Shown here: piece by piece, positions 8,683-19,500 of the stretch
Layout: the number at the start of each line of letters is the position of its first letter
Numbering within the stretch: position 1 is the stretch's first letter
Origin: Pseudomonas sp. KU43P
GTDB lineage: Bacteria; Pseudomonadota; Gammaproteobacteria; Pseudomonadales; Pseudomonadaceae
Direction: 5' to 3'
NCBI RefSeq assembly: GCF_033095865.1
Contig: NZ_AP019365.1
Location: 965,501 to 1,029,500 of the forward strand
DNA: 64,000 nt
Translations under genes and position numbers: made by a program
The notes under the pieces: generated by a model
What the model saw: the letters and a program-made list of their open reading frames with translations, nothing else
The model's database searches: none
Told to the model about the DNA's origin: nothing

Positions 8683-9867
8683 CTAGCGCTCGCGCAACGC
8701 CTCCCTGGCACGATTCAACGGCTTGATCAGGTAATCGAGAATGGTCTTCTCGCCGGTGCGGATATCCACCGTGGCGATCATCCCTGGCACGATGGCAAAG
8801 CGCTTGCCGGCCTTGTTCTGCAGGCTGTCCTGCTCGGTGCGGATGAACACCCGGTAGTAGTAGATTTCCGGCTTCACCTCATCCTGCAGGGTGTCTGGCG
8901 AAATACCCACCACCTTGCCATCCAACCCGCCATACACCGAGTAGTCGTAGGCGCTGATCTTCACCTTGGCCGCCTGGTCGGGGTGAATGAAGGCGATGTC
9001 CCGTGGTGCAATGCGGGTTTCGATCAGCAGTCGTTCGTCCATCGGTACGATCTTCATCACTTGCCCACCCGGCTGCACCACTCCGCCAAGTGTGTTGACC
9101 TCGATGTCCTTGACGATGCCGCGCACTGGCGAGCGCAGGGTCAGGCGCGACAACGAATCGCTGCGCCCGCGGATCACTTCCGACAGGCTGTCGGCCTCGG
9201 CGCTGGCCTTGGCTAGTTCTTCCCGGGCGCGCACCAGGTAGTCGGAGCGCGCTTCGTTGGCCTTGAGCTCAAGCTCAGAGCGCTGGCGGTTCAGGCGGAT
9301 AACCTCGACGCGGCTGGAGGCGCCCATCTTGGCCAGGTTCTCGGTGATCTTCAGTTCGCTGCGCACCAGCCGCAGCGAGTCCTCGATGCCAGCGAGGGTC
9401 TGCTCCAGGCCGCGACGGCGGGTTTCATAAAGGGCGGTTTCGGCGTCGATCAGCTCGGGTGAGTCGCGCAGGCTGTCGGGGAAGCTCAACGGCTTGCCGG
9501 TGACCTCGGCGCGCAGCCGCGCCACGCTGGCTTTGGCCGCACGGTACTTGGCCTCGCTCTCGCCGACGCTGGAGGCGGTCTTGGTTGGGTCGAGCTGGGC
9601 CAGCACCTGGCCGCGCTCGACCAGGTCGCCCTCGGCCACGTTCATCTCGGCGACGATGCCGCCTTCGAACGACTGAATCACCTGCTCGCGCGAACTGGGA
9701 ATCACCTTGCCGGTGCCGGTGGACACTTCGGTCACCTCGAACCAGGCAGCCCAGCCCAGGAATACGGCGAGCATCAGCGCACATAGGGTGATGATGCGGC
9801 CGGCGCGCAGCACCGCCTGGTCGTCCTGGCCGTCCAGGTAGGACGCGGGAAGTTCATGGTTGCTCAT
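8683..9867 (-). CDS. Type I secretion membrane fusion protein (HlyD/LapC family), LapF-associated
   Basis: At 394 residues this is the usual length for HlyD-type adaptors. A short cytoplasmic N-terminus is followed by one membrane span (about residues 26-47, IITLCALMLAVFLGWAAWF), a lipoyl half-motif (GKVIPSSREQVIQSFEGGIV), a long coiled-coil hairpin (residues 75-230) and a C-terminal beta domain with PGMIATVDIRTGEKTI. The family bridges the inner-membrane exporter and the outer-membrane channel across the periplasm. It is the last gene of the transporter set, and its ATG overlaps the exporter stop by ATGA. In P. putida this protein belongs to the LapHIJ exporter of LapF; I leave the symbol blank because I am not certain which letter applies. 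Confidence 0.93.
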   Translation of the reverse strand: MSNHELPASYLDGQDDQAVLRAGRIITLCALMLAVFLGWAAWFEVTEVSTGTGKVIPSSREQVIQSFEGGIVAEMNVAEGDLVERGQVLAQLDPTKTASSVGESEAKYRAAKASVARLRAEVTGKPLSFPDSLRDSPELIDAETALYETRRRGLEQTLAGIEDSLRLVRSELKITENLAKMGASSRVEVIRLNRQRSELELKANEARSDYLVRAREELAKASAEADSLSEVIRGRSDSLSRLTLRSPVRGIVKDIEVNTLGGVVQPGGQVMKIVPMDERLLIETRIAPRDIAFIHPDQAAKVKISAYDYSVYGGLDGKVVGISPDTLQDEVKPEIYYYRVFIRTEQDSLQNKAGKRFAIVPGMIATVDIRTGEKTILDYLIKPLNRAREALRER

Positions 9868-12029
9868 GCCTGGCCTCCTTGCAGTTTCGCCAGGGCGGCG
9901 TCACGGCTGTCGTCGACGACGATGCGCCCGCCATCCAGCACGATGATCCGTTCGACCCGCTGCAGCACGCTCAAGCGGTGGGTGGCGATTACCAGTGTGC
10001 GGCCTTGGCAGAAACGGTCGAGGTTGTCGAGCAGCTTGCGTTCGGTCATGTCGTCCAGCGAGGCGGTGGGTTCGTCCAGCAGCAGCACCTGTGGCTGGCG
10101 CACCAGCAGGCGTGACAGCACCAGGGCCTGGCGTTGCCCGCCCGACAGGCCCAGGCCGCCTTCGAGAATCAGGTGGTCCATGCCCTTGGGCAGGCGCCGG
10201 ACAAAGTCCAGGGCGCCGGTGGCGGCCAGTGCGGCGACCAGCTCCTGATCACTGGCCTGGCCGGCACCGAGGGTGAGGTTCTCCCGCAGGGTGCCGTGGA
10301 ACAACCGCGCGTACTGGGGCAGCAGGCCGACGTCACGGCGCAGGTCGGCCGGGTCGAGGTGGGCCAGGGCGATGCCGTCCAGGGTGATTTCGCCTTGCAC
10401 CAGGTCCATGGCCCCGCCCAAGGCCTGCAGCAAGGTCGATTTACCCGCGCCATTACGCCCAAGTACAGCGATGCGCTCGCCCGGCTGGATGTCGAGCTGG
10501 CCGATGCTCAGCACCGGCGCAGCTTCGGCTTCATAGCGGAAGTTGGCCTGGCGCAGCTTGTATTCGCCGCGAATGGCAGGCAGGTGCACGCGGGCTTCGC
10601 CCTCGGGGTGGTCGACCGGCGACTGCATCAGCTTGTCCAGGCCCTGCAGCGCTACCTTGGCTTGCTGCCAGCGGGTGAGCACATGGGTGAGCTGGGCCAG
10701 TGGCGCCATCATCCGCGACGACAGCATCGACGCCGCCACCAGGCTACCGGTGGTGAGGTCGCCGGCAATCACCATGGGCGCACCGATGACGATGACCACC
10801 GCGAACACTGCGCCCTGCACGTTCTGGGTCCAGGTCACCAGCCCGTTGGTCAGGGTGCGCAGGTGCAGGCTGGTGTGGGCGCAGGCGGCGTTGTACTGGT
10901 TCCACTGCCGTTCGAAGCGTGCCTCGGCCTGCAGCGCCTTGATTTCGTCCAGGCCCTGGATGCTTTCCACCAGCATGGCATTGCGCAGGGACGATTCGCG
11001 CATCGAGGCGTTGGCCATGCGTGCCAGCCGGCGTTGGGCCAGCAGCCCCGGCAGTACCATTGCCAGCAGCGCCACCAGCGGAATGAGCACCAGTACCCCG
11101 CCGATCAGCCAGAACACGAACAGGAACAGCAGGAAGAACGGCAGGTCGGCCAGGGCCGTGGCGGTGCTGGAAGTTATCAGGTCGCGAATCGACTCCAGTT
11201 CGCGCAATTGCGAGATGAACGAGCCCGTGGACTTCGGCCGGGCCGAGTTGCGCAGGCGCAGGGCGTGGCCGTAGACCAGGTCCGATACGCGCAGGTCGGC
11301 GCGCTTGCCGAGCAGGTCGGTGACCTTCAGCCGCAGCAGGCGCATGCTGAAATCGAACACCAGCGCCAGCACCACGCCACCGAACAGCACGTACAGGGTC
11401 GGCAACGATTCCGCCGGGATCACCCGGTCGTACACCTGCATGGAAAACAGCACCCCGGCAAGGGCCAGCACGTTGGCCACCAATGAGGCGACCATCACCT
11501 GCCCATAGGGGCGCAGGTCTCGCAGCACGATGCGGGCGAACCAGTGGCGGTCATAGGGCGCGGTGTAGTCATCGGTGCGCACATCGCGCAAGGGCCGTGC
11601 CGGGCGCATCAGCGCCACCCGGTTGATCCGCCCGTCGAGCGCTGAACGCGGCAGGCGCGAGGTCAGGCGCTGGTCACCGGCGAACACCACGGCCAGTTCG
11701 TTTTCCTCGGTCACCGCTTCGACCACGGCCAGTTGGCCATCGTCGAGGTCCAGCACCAGCGGTGTGCGCCATTGCTTCAGACCCTTGGCGTCGAAGCGCA
11801 CGAAGCGCAGCGCCAGGCCCGCCTGGCGTGCCATGTGGCGAAGAATCTCATCCAGTGGCCGGGCATCTTCAACCGCCGCTAGGCGGATGCGCTGGGGCGA
11901 GACGTCCAGGCGGTAGTGGTGGGCGACTTGGAGCATCACCTCCAGCCACGGCCCGAGGTCGGGGCGGTGGGCCGTCGCCTGCTCGGGGGGCTGCTGACTG
12001 GCCTGGCTCAGATTGACGGTATCGTTCAT
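9864..12029 (-). CDS. Type I secretion ABC exporter with degenerate C39 domain (LapB-like), LapF-associated
   Basis: The 721-residue protein has an N-terminal C39-peptidase-like domain (about residues 25-155) that lacks the catalytic cysteine, the form seen in exporters of large RTX adhesins, where it binds rather than cuts the substrate. The membrane domain with about six spans covers residues 165-460. The nucleotide-binding domain has Walker A LGRNGAGKSTLL (near 521-532), signature LSGGQRQAL, Walker B VLLLDEPTASLDD (near 645) and the H-loop ATHRLS. Both ends overlap its neighbours by ATGA, so translation is probably coupled. It should energise export of the adhesin encoded at 13526-25531. 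Confidence 0.94.
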   Translation of the reverse strand: MNDTVNLSQASQQPPEQATAHRPDLGPWLEVMLQVAHHYRLDVSPQRIRLAAVEDARPLDEILRHMARQAGLALRFVRFDAKGLKQWRTPLVLDLDDGQLAVVEAVTEENELAVVFAGDQRLTSRLPRSALDGRINRVALMRPARPLRDVRTDDYTAPYDRHWFARIVLRDLRPYGQVMVASLVANVLALAGVLFSMQVYDRVIPAESLPTLYVLFGGVVLALVFDFSMRLLRLKVTDLLGKRADLRVSDLVYGHALRLRNSARPKSTGSFISQLRELESIRDLITSSTATALADLPFFLLFLFVFWLIGGVLVLIPLVALLAMVLPGLLAQRRLARMANASMRESSLRNAMLVESIQGLDEIKALQAEARFERQWNQYNAACAHTSLHLRTLTNGLVTWTQNVQGAVFAVVIVIGAPMVIAGDLTTGSLVAASMLSSRMMAPLAQLTHVLTRWQQAKVALQGLDKLMQSPVDHPEGEARVHLPAIRGEYKLRQANFRYEAEAAPVLSIGQLDIQPGERIAVLGRNGAGKSTLLQALGGAMDLVQGEITLDGIALAHLDPADLRRDVGLLPQYARLFHGTLRENLTLGAGQASDQELVAALAATGALDFVRRLPKGMDHLILEGGLGLSGGQRQALVLSRLLVRQPQVLLLDEPTASLDDMTERKLLDNLDRFCQGRTLVIATHRLSVLQRVERIIVLDGGRIVVDDSRDAALAKLQGGQA

Positions 12030-13459
12030 GGCTCGATCTCCACCCCTTGCAGGTTGCGCCCTTCCAGGCCAAAGGCGCTGCGCAGGGCGCCGGTGTTGTA
12101 CAGGCAGTCGACATCCAGGCGCAGCAGGTCGGAGCGTGTGCCGGCGAGGTCGAAGCGTGACTGATAGATTTCCTGCTCGGCGTTGAGCAGGTCGAGCAGT
12201 GGTCGTGTGCCCAGGTCCAGGTACTGCCGACCGTAAAGCATACGGGCTTCCTGGATGCTGACCTGGCGTGCTTCCAGGGAACTGAGCCGGCGGCCCAATC
12301 CGGAGGTCTGCGCCATGGCTTCGGCCAGGCCTCGGCGTGCCTGCAGGCGCGCGGCGTCCTCGGCCGAGTCGGCGGACGTCAGCGCATGACCGGCGGCGCG
12401 GGTGCGGGCGCTGATGGCGCCACCCTGGTAGATGGGCACTTCGAGGTTCAGGTAGATGCCGGCCTGGGTCCGGTCGAGGCTGCGGTTGTCGCGGTTGTAA
12501 TCGTTGTCCAGGTAGTGGTTGACCTGCGGTTGCAGCGAAAGGGTCGGATAGGCCTCGGCCTTGGCCTGGGCCAGTTCGGCCTTGGATTGCGCACGCAAGG
12601 CCAGGGCCATCAGCACGGCGGGCAGGCGGTCATCGCCATTGCCCGGGCGCTTGCAGGCCTGGTTCAGCTCCGGCGGCGTTTCTTCGGCCAGGGCCGGTGG
12701 CGACGCGCGGCCAAGCAGGGCAGCCAGTATCGAGCGCCAGCGCTGGTACTGCGCCTGGTATTCCTCCAGGGTGGCCCGTGCGCCTTCAACCCGCGATTCG
12801 GCCTGGACCACATCGGAGCGGGTACTGGCGCCCATGTCGCTGCGCTGGCGTGCCATGCCGGCAATGTCGTCGACACCGCGGATCTGGTCGCGGGCAATGA
12901 CCATGAGTTGCTCGTAGCGGCGAGTTTCGATCCAGGCGTAGGCGGTATCGCGGGCGAGGTCATCGACCACCAGCAGGATGTTGGCCTGGGCCCTGGCAGC
13001 GGCGGCCTGGGCTGCGTCGACGGCGCTGTCGACCTTGCCGAAGTCGTACAGCATCTGTTTGAGCGACAGGTTCAGCGCCTGGCTGTTGCGGTCGCCGCCG
13101 TAGCCGCTGTCGTAACCGGTGCGGATACCGCCTGAAATCTGCGGGTAGTAGCCGGCGCGGGCAACGTTGATGCCTTCGCCCTGCTTGTACAGGTTGCCTA
13201 TGGCCTCGGCGATGCTCGGGTGCCACTGCGCGGCAGCCAGTACCGCCTCGGCCAGCCCCAGGCGGTCCCCCTGGCCTGGAGCCAGGCCAGAGGGCGGGCG
13301 GGCAGGAATGGCGTCGGGAGCATCGCGCAACAGCGATGGCCCGATGGTACGCAATGCTGGGTCTATGTCGTCGGCTGCCGTGGCAACCGGGTGAGTGATC
13401 AGTAGCAGGAGCCCGAAGGCGCCCGGCAATAGCGGTGACAGCAGACTGCGTCGCTTCAC
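12026..13459 (-). CDS. TolC-family outer membrane channel of the adhesin type I secretion system
   Basis: The 477-residue protein has a signal peptide (LLPGAFGLLLLITHPVATAA). It has two outer-membrane-efflux-protein halves with long helices and the family-typical segments KQMLYDFGKVDSAVDAA and YLDLGTRPLLDLLNAEQEIY. TolC-type trimers form the outer-membrane tunnel of type I exporters. The start is GTG at 13459, supported by AAGGGAA seven bases upstream. It lies 66 bp after the adhesin stop, with a strong hairpin in the gap, and overlaps the exporter gene by ATGA. The stop-start coupling suggests one transcript for the three transporter parts. Confidence 0.93.
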   Translation of the reverse strand: MKRRSLLSPLLPGAFGLLLLITHPVATAADDIDPALRTIGPSLLRDAPDAIPARPPSGLAPGQGDRLGLAEAVLAAAQWHPSIAEAIGNLYKQGEGINVARAGYYPQISGGIRTGYDSGYGGDRNSQALNLSLKQMLYDFGKVDSAVDAAQAAAARAQANILLVVDDLARDTAYAWIETRRYEQLMVIARDQIRGVDDIAGMARQRSDMGASTRSDVVQAESRVEGARATLEEYQAQYQRWRSILAALLGRASPPALAEETPPELNQACKRPGNGDDRLPAVLMALALRAQSKAELAQAKAEAYPTLSLQPQVNHYLDNDYNRDNRSLDRTQAGIYLNLEVPIYQGGAISARTRAAGHALTSADSAEDAARLQARRGLAEAMAQTSGLGRRLSSLEARQVSIQEARMLYGRQYLDLGTRPLLDLLNAEQEIYQSRFDLAGTRSDLLRLDVDCLYNTGALRSAFGLEGRNLQGVEIEP

Positions 13460-13488
13460 GAAATTCCCTTACTGCCCGTTCGTCCTTG

Positions 13489-13513
13489 CCGCCGGGCGCG
13501 GTGCGCCCGGCGG
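13489..13513 (-). promoter_or_regulatory. Strong hairpin between the adhesin gene and the transporter genes
   Basis: An 11 bp perfect GC stem (CCGCCGGGCGC with its inverse) has a three-base loop. It starts 12 bases after the adhesin stop and has no T-run on the minus strand, so it is not a standard terminator. It could protect the 3' end of the long adhesin message, or limit how many polymerases or transcripts continue into the transporter genes. Confidence 0.6.
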
Positions 13514-13525
13514 GTTACTGCGGCC

Positions 13526-16500
13526 TCAGACGACATGGATGCCGTTTTGTACCCACAGGTGATGGCTCGGATCCTCCTGGGCCGTGTATTGGTTATAGTC
13601 GATGCCATCCGCGACCTGGTTGCCGGTCAGGGTCCAGCTGTCCGTGAGGTGCACCGAGTCCTTGTCGTCGCCCTTGATGATCAGCGTGTCCTTGCCGGTT
13701 TCGGTGATGGCCACCACGTCCGCAAGGTTCAGGGTCAACGCCACCGAGCTGGTGTCGTTGAGGTCGATGACTTCGATGTTGTGCACCCGCCCGACCAGGT
13801 TACCCAGGTCGATGCTGGTATCGCCGCCGCCCCACAGCAGAGTGTCTGTGCCGGTGCCACCGTCGACGCTGGCGAACTGCTGGTCGACCACCACCAGGGT
13901 GTCGTCCCCCGCGCCCCCTTGCAGGGTGATGTGGCCACCCTGGCTGCCCACCAGATGATCGTTGCCGGCGGTGCCGGCGATAACCTCGCTGGACGCCGCA
14001 GCCGCCGCCAGGGCCACGCCGTCGTCGAGGCTGTCGGCGAGCATCGAGGTGGTGGCGGTGAAGCCGGCAGCGTTGTCCAGGTTGATGGTCAGGGTGGCGG
14101 TGTCGGTGGTGCCGTTGGGGTGGGTAAGCTCGTAGGTGAAGGTGTCGTGCTGGCCGATCACTGCAGACGTCAGCCCCGAGTTGAGGGTGTAGGTGTAGCT
14201 GCCGTCGGCATGCACCAGCAGCGTGCCGTAGGTGCCGGCCACGCTGATGCCGTTGTAGCCGGGGATGGCGAAGGTATTGCCCGCGACCAGTACGCTCAGC
14301 ACGGTAAGCGATGAACCCAGGTTGTCGGCACCGGTAGGGTCGGTGATCAGGTTGCCGTTCACGGCGGTGTAGCCACCGACCACGAATTCGGTGAGGTGCG
14401 TGGTGGTGGCGTTGAGGCTGGTGGTGATCGAACTGAGCAGCCCGATACCGCTGGAGCTGACGCGGACCTGATAGCTGCCGGCACCCTGGCCGGTGAAGGT
14501 ATAGCCGGCGCCTCCTCCCAGCAGGGTCAGCAGTGAGCTGCCCGGTACCGACTGCACCAGGACGTATTGGCCGGTGCTGGTATTGAGCTTGTACAGGGCG
14601 ATGGTGGTGTTGCCGAGCAGGGTCAGCAGGTTGGTGGAGTTGACCACCACTTGCAGGTCGGCGCTGGTGTTGGCGGCGACCGTGGTGGTGTAGATGGCCT
14701 GGCGCGAACCGATCACCGGCAGGCTCAGCGTGCCCAGGGTGGAACTGCTGCTGTCCACTCGGTTGGCCAGGGTGATGTGGGTGCTGTCGATATCGTTGAC
14801 CGCATCCACCACCGTGGCCGGTGCGCCGAGGTTGCTGTTGCTCCAGATTTCCGTGGCTTGCGGGCTGTCGATGCGCACATACAGGGTGGCGGTATCGGTC
14901 AGGCCGTTGCTGTGCACCAGTTGGTAGTTGAACACATCCACCTTGCCGACGCTGGACGGGGTACCGGTCGGCGTATAGGTGTAGGTGCCGTCGCCGCGAA
15001 TCACCAAGGTGCCGTACAGGCCTTGCACCGTGGTGGCACTGCCGGCGCTGACGTAGCTGCCGTTCTTCAGCACCTGCAACACGGCGCCGCTGTCAGGGCC
15101 TAGGGCGTCGGTGGTGCCGTCGGTCCCAGGGTCGGTGATGACGTTGCCGGTGGTCGGGGTGCCGCTACCTGTGAACTGGGTGAGGCTGGTGCTCTCGATG
15201 TCCAGCGTGGTGGTGACGTTGGTGACCAGGCCGATGCCGCCGCTGGCGACGGTGAGGCGATAGTCGCCGGCCTGCAGCTTGCCGATGTCCACCTGCAGGC
15301 CCAGCGGCAGCACGATCAGGTCAAGCAGCCCTTGCGTGTTGCCGGTGGCGATGGTCACCCAGGCGCCGCTGGCATCTTTCACCTGCAGGGTGAACGTGGA
15401 GTTGTTGAGCAACGCCAGCACGCTGTTGGTGGTCAGGGTCAGCGTCGGGTCCACGGTGGTGCCGGCCGCGACCGTCCAGGTGTAGGTCTTGCTGAAACCC
15501 GACAGCAGGGTAGTGAAGCTGTCGTTGTAGGTCTGGTGGCTGACCACCGGCGCCAGGTTGACCGTGGCGGTTGCCAGGTTGTCGCTGGCGATCACCGGCG
15601 CATTGGCATCGATGTCCGGCGCGGTGATGTTGACGTTGCCGGAGACGTTGTTGCGTGGGTCGGTGAGGGTGATCGACAGTACTTGGCCGTTGTCCTGGGC
15701 AGGGCTCAGGGTGACGGTGAAGGTGCCGTTAGGCTGCACGGTCGCGGTTTGCAGTACCGTGCCGCCGGCACCGCGCACGGTGACGGTGGCGCCGGGCTCG
15801 CCGCTGCCGGTGAGGGTGCTGCCATCGGCGCTGATCACCAGGTTGCTGGCGACCGCCGGTGGCGTCAGGTCCGGGGCGGTCAGTCCGGTGCTGGTCGAGA
15901 CATTGCCGGTTGGATCGGTGAGGGTGACGCTCAGGGCCTGGTTGTCGATCTGTGCGGCGGTAAGGCTGACCACGAACAGGCCGTTGCTGCCCACGACGGC
16001 GGTGCCGATGACGGTACCGGCGCCGTTGCGCACGGTGACCGTGCTGCCGACCTGGCCTGAGCCGGTCACTGTGGTGCCGTTGGCGTTGATTGCCGCCACG
16101 GGAGCAGCAGGCGGCGTGGTGTCCGGGGCGGTGATGGTCACGCTGCCAGACGGGTTGCCAGCCGCGTCGGATTGGCGAACGGTTAGCAGTTGGCCGTCAT
16201 TCTGTGGGCTGCTGAGGGTGAGGCTGAAACTGCCGTTGGCTTGCACCACGGCCGTTCCGAGCGCACCGCCAGGGCCCGTTACGGTGACGGTTGCGCCGGG
16301 TTCGCCGGTACCGGTGAGCGTCGTGCCGCCCCCCGCGACAATCAGATTGCTGGGTGGGATAGGTGCCTGAACGTCCAGGGCGGTGTAGCTGGTGCTGCCG
16401 GAAACGTTCAGCGCGGCATCGGCCTGGTTCACGCTCAGCACCTGGCCGTTGAGCTGGGCACTGGCCAGGTTGATGCTGAATACACCGTTTGCATTGACCA

Positions 16501-19500
16501 GGCCCGTGCCCAGCACATTGCCGCTGGCATCGCGCACCGTGACCGTGGCGCCTGCCTCACCAGTACCGGTCAGTACCAAGCCGTTGGCGGACAGTGCCGT
16601 GACGACCGGGTTGGCCGGTGGGGTGACGTCGGTAGCCTGCAGGAACACCGGCTGCGATTCGCCGGCGAGCGGAACCTGCGCGGTTACCGAAAGGTGTTGG
16701 CCATTGAGCTGGGCAGTGCCGAGCGGGACGGTGAAGGCGCCACCGACCCCGGCCACGGTAATGCCGATCTGGTTGCCAGCCGCATCATAGACGCGGACCG
16801 TTGCGCCAAGCACGGCGGTGCCCGTCACACTCAGGCCATCGGCGGCCAGCACTACGCCGGTGGGAGGCTCGGGTGCTGGTACCAGAGGCGTTTCGAAGGT
16901 GGCATCCAACGATGTGTTGGAGGCTGCATCGGTCTGGTTCACGGTCAATGTCGCCAGTGCGCCCGGTGGTGGGGCCAGGGTGACCGAGAAGTTGCCAGCT
17001 GCGTCGACCAGGGCAGTACCGAGCGTCACGCCGCCTAGGATGACCTTGACGGTCGCACCGGCCTCGCCACGGCCGGTAAGCGTGCCGTTGTCGGCACTGA
17101 TGGCGAGGTTGGTGACACGCTCCGGCGCGGCCGTGTCTGCTGTCTGGTAGGTTGCGGGCAGCGACGTATTGCCGGCCGCGTCGGTCGAAACCACGGTCAG
17201 CAGCTGGCCATTGTTCTGTGCCGGATTCAGGGTCACGGTGAATTCGCCACCTGCCGGCACCGTGACGGTACCGACCAATATCCCGGAAGGGCCGAGCACG
17301 GTGATGGTGCTGCCAACCTCGCCGGTACCGCTCAGCAACGTGCCGCCACCGGTCAAGGTCAGGTCGGTGGGTTGCGGGGGCGGGGTGAGGTCCGGTGCGG
17401 TCAACTGGAACGGTGCAGAAGGATTACCCGAATTGTCCTGGGCAATGATGGTCAGGGCCTGGCCATTGATCTGCGCGGTGGTGAGGTTGAGCACGAAGGT
17501 GCCGTCGGCATCGACCACGCCTTGGCCGACAACGTCGCCACGACTGTTCATCACGGTGATGCGAGCGCCCGCTTCAGCTTGCCCCATGATCTGCGTGCCG
17601 CTGCCGTTGAGCCCGGCAAGCAGGACGATTGGCGGGGTGATATCCGCGGCTGTGATCGTGCTGATCGGCGAGACGTTGCCGCTGGTATCGGCAAGGCTCA
17701 CCTGCAGCAGCTGACCGTTGAGCTGCGGTGGGGCGAGGTTGACCACGAAGTTGCCGCTGGCGTCGACCGTGGCGGTACCGACCTCCAGGCTGCCGACAAA
17801 GACGCGCACGGTGGTGCCTGCTTCGCCGGTGCCGCTGAGCTGATCGCCGCTGGCGTTCAGGTGCAGCCCCACTGCCGCCGCTGGCGGCGTCAGGTCCGGC
17901 GCATCGACCGTGACCGGCAGGCTGATGTTGCCGGGTGGGTCGGCCTGTTGCACCGACAGCACCTGCTGGTTGATCTGCGGGGGGGTCAGCTGGACGCTGA
18001 AGCTGCCGTCGGCGAGCACCACGGTGGTGCCCAGGACCACGCCGGCGGCGTTGGCCACGGTGACGGTCGCACCCACTTCGCCGCGCCCGGTCACCACGCT
18101 GCCGTCGGCATTGATCTGCACATTGGTGAGGATGGCAGGCGGCGTGAAATCGGGCGTCTGCAAGGTAGCCACGGCCGACACGTTGCCGGCAGCGTCGGTC
18201 TGGGTGAAGCTCAGGATTTCAGAGTTGCCCAGTGCCGGGTTGAGGGTGATGGTGAAGTGTCCGCTGGCATCGACCAGCGCCGTGCCGATCGCTACACCGG
18301 CCGGATCGCGAACAGTCACCTGTGCGCCGGCCTCGCCGCGGCCGGTCAAGGTAATGCCATCGCTCGAGATCGCCAATGCAGTCACTGCGGCGGGTGGCGT
18401 GGTGTCTGGCGCCGTGATCGGGCTTGGGTTGGACTGATTACCGGCGGCGTCGGTCAACACCACCTGGACCTGCTGGCCGTTGGCCTGGGGTGTGCTGAGG
18501 CTGACCTGGAAGGTGCCGTCACCGCGGACCACCGCAGTACCCAGCACGCTGCCATCGGCGGCCAGCACCTTCACCGTGCTGCCGGCTTCGCCGGTGCCGT
18601 TGAGCAGGCTGCCGCCGCCACTGAACGCGAGGTTTGCAGCGGCGTCGGGGGCGACGCGGTCTGGCGCGGTGAGGCTGACACTGTTCGACTCGTTGCCCGC
18701 CGCATCCGTCTGGCTGGCACTCAGATGCTCGCCGTTGATCTGCGCGGCCCCCAGGCTGATGCTGAAATTGCCATTGGCATCGACCACGCCGGTGCCCAGG
18801 TCGACCCCGCCCTCACCGATCACGGTGACGGTGGCGCCCGGTTCGCCTCGGCCGCTCAGGGTCATGCCATCGTTGGCCAGCACCAGGTTGGTGAGCGGTT
18901 GGGGGGCTGTGGTGTCCGGCGCTTGTAAGGTGCCTGGCAACGAGGCGCTGCCGTCGGTGCCCACGGCACTGACCTGCAGAACTTCGCCGTTGGCCTGTGC
19001 GCTGCCGAGGTTGACGCTGAAGGTACCGTCGTTGCCGACCGGTGCTGTCCCCAGCAGCACGCCGCCGGGGCCATACACGCTCACCGTGCTGCCTGGCGTT
19101 CCGGTGCCAGTGACTACCAGGCCGTTGGCGGAAAGCACCAGATTGTCGGGTATGTCTGGCGCCAGGATGCCGGGTGCAGTGACTGTCTGGGGCGGCGATA
19201 CGTTTTGCGCGGCGTCGGCCTGGGTGACGCTGAGGTGTTCTCCGGCAAATGCCGCCGGGGACAGGGTGACGCTGAAGCGGCCATCGCTGCCGACCGTGGC
19301 GGTGCCAAGGGCGGTGCCGTCTGGAGCACGCACGGTCACCGTGGCGCCCGCTTCGCCGGTACCGGTCAGTGTGGCGCCATTGGCCGAAACCGCCAGGTTG
19401 GCCACTGCGGCAGGTGGCGTGGTATCGGCGGCAGTGTACGGTGTGCTGGTCGATACGTTGCCCGCCGCGTCGGTAGCGCTAACCTGCAGGGTCTGGCCGT

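Noticed and set aside
9864..12029. Active C39 peptidase domain in the exporter
   Set aside because: The N-terminal domain lacks the catalytic cysteine, so it is a C39-like domain, as usual for adhesin exporters.
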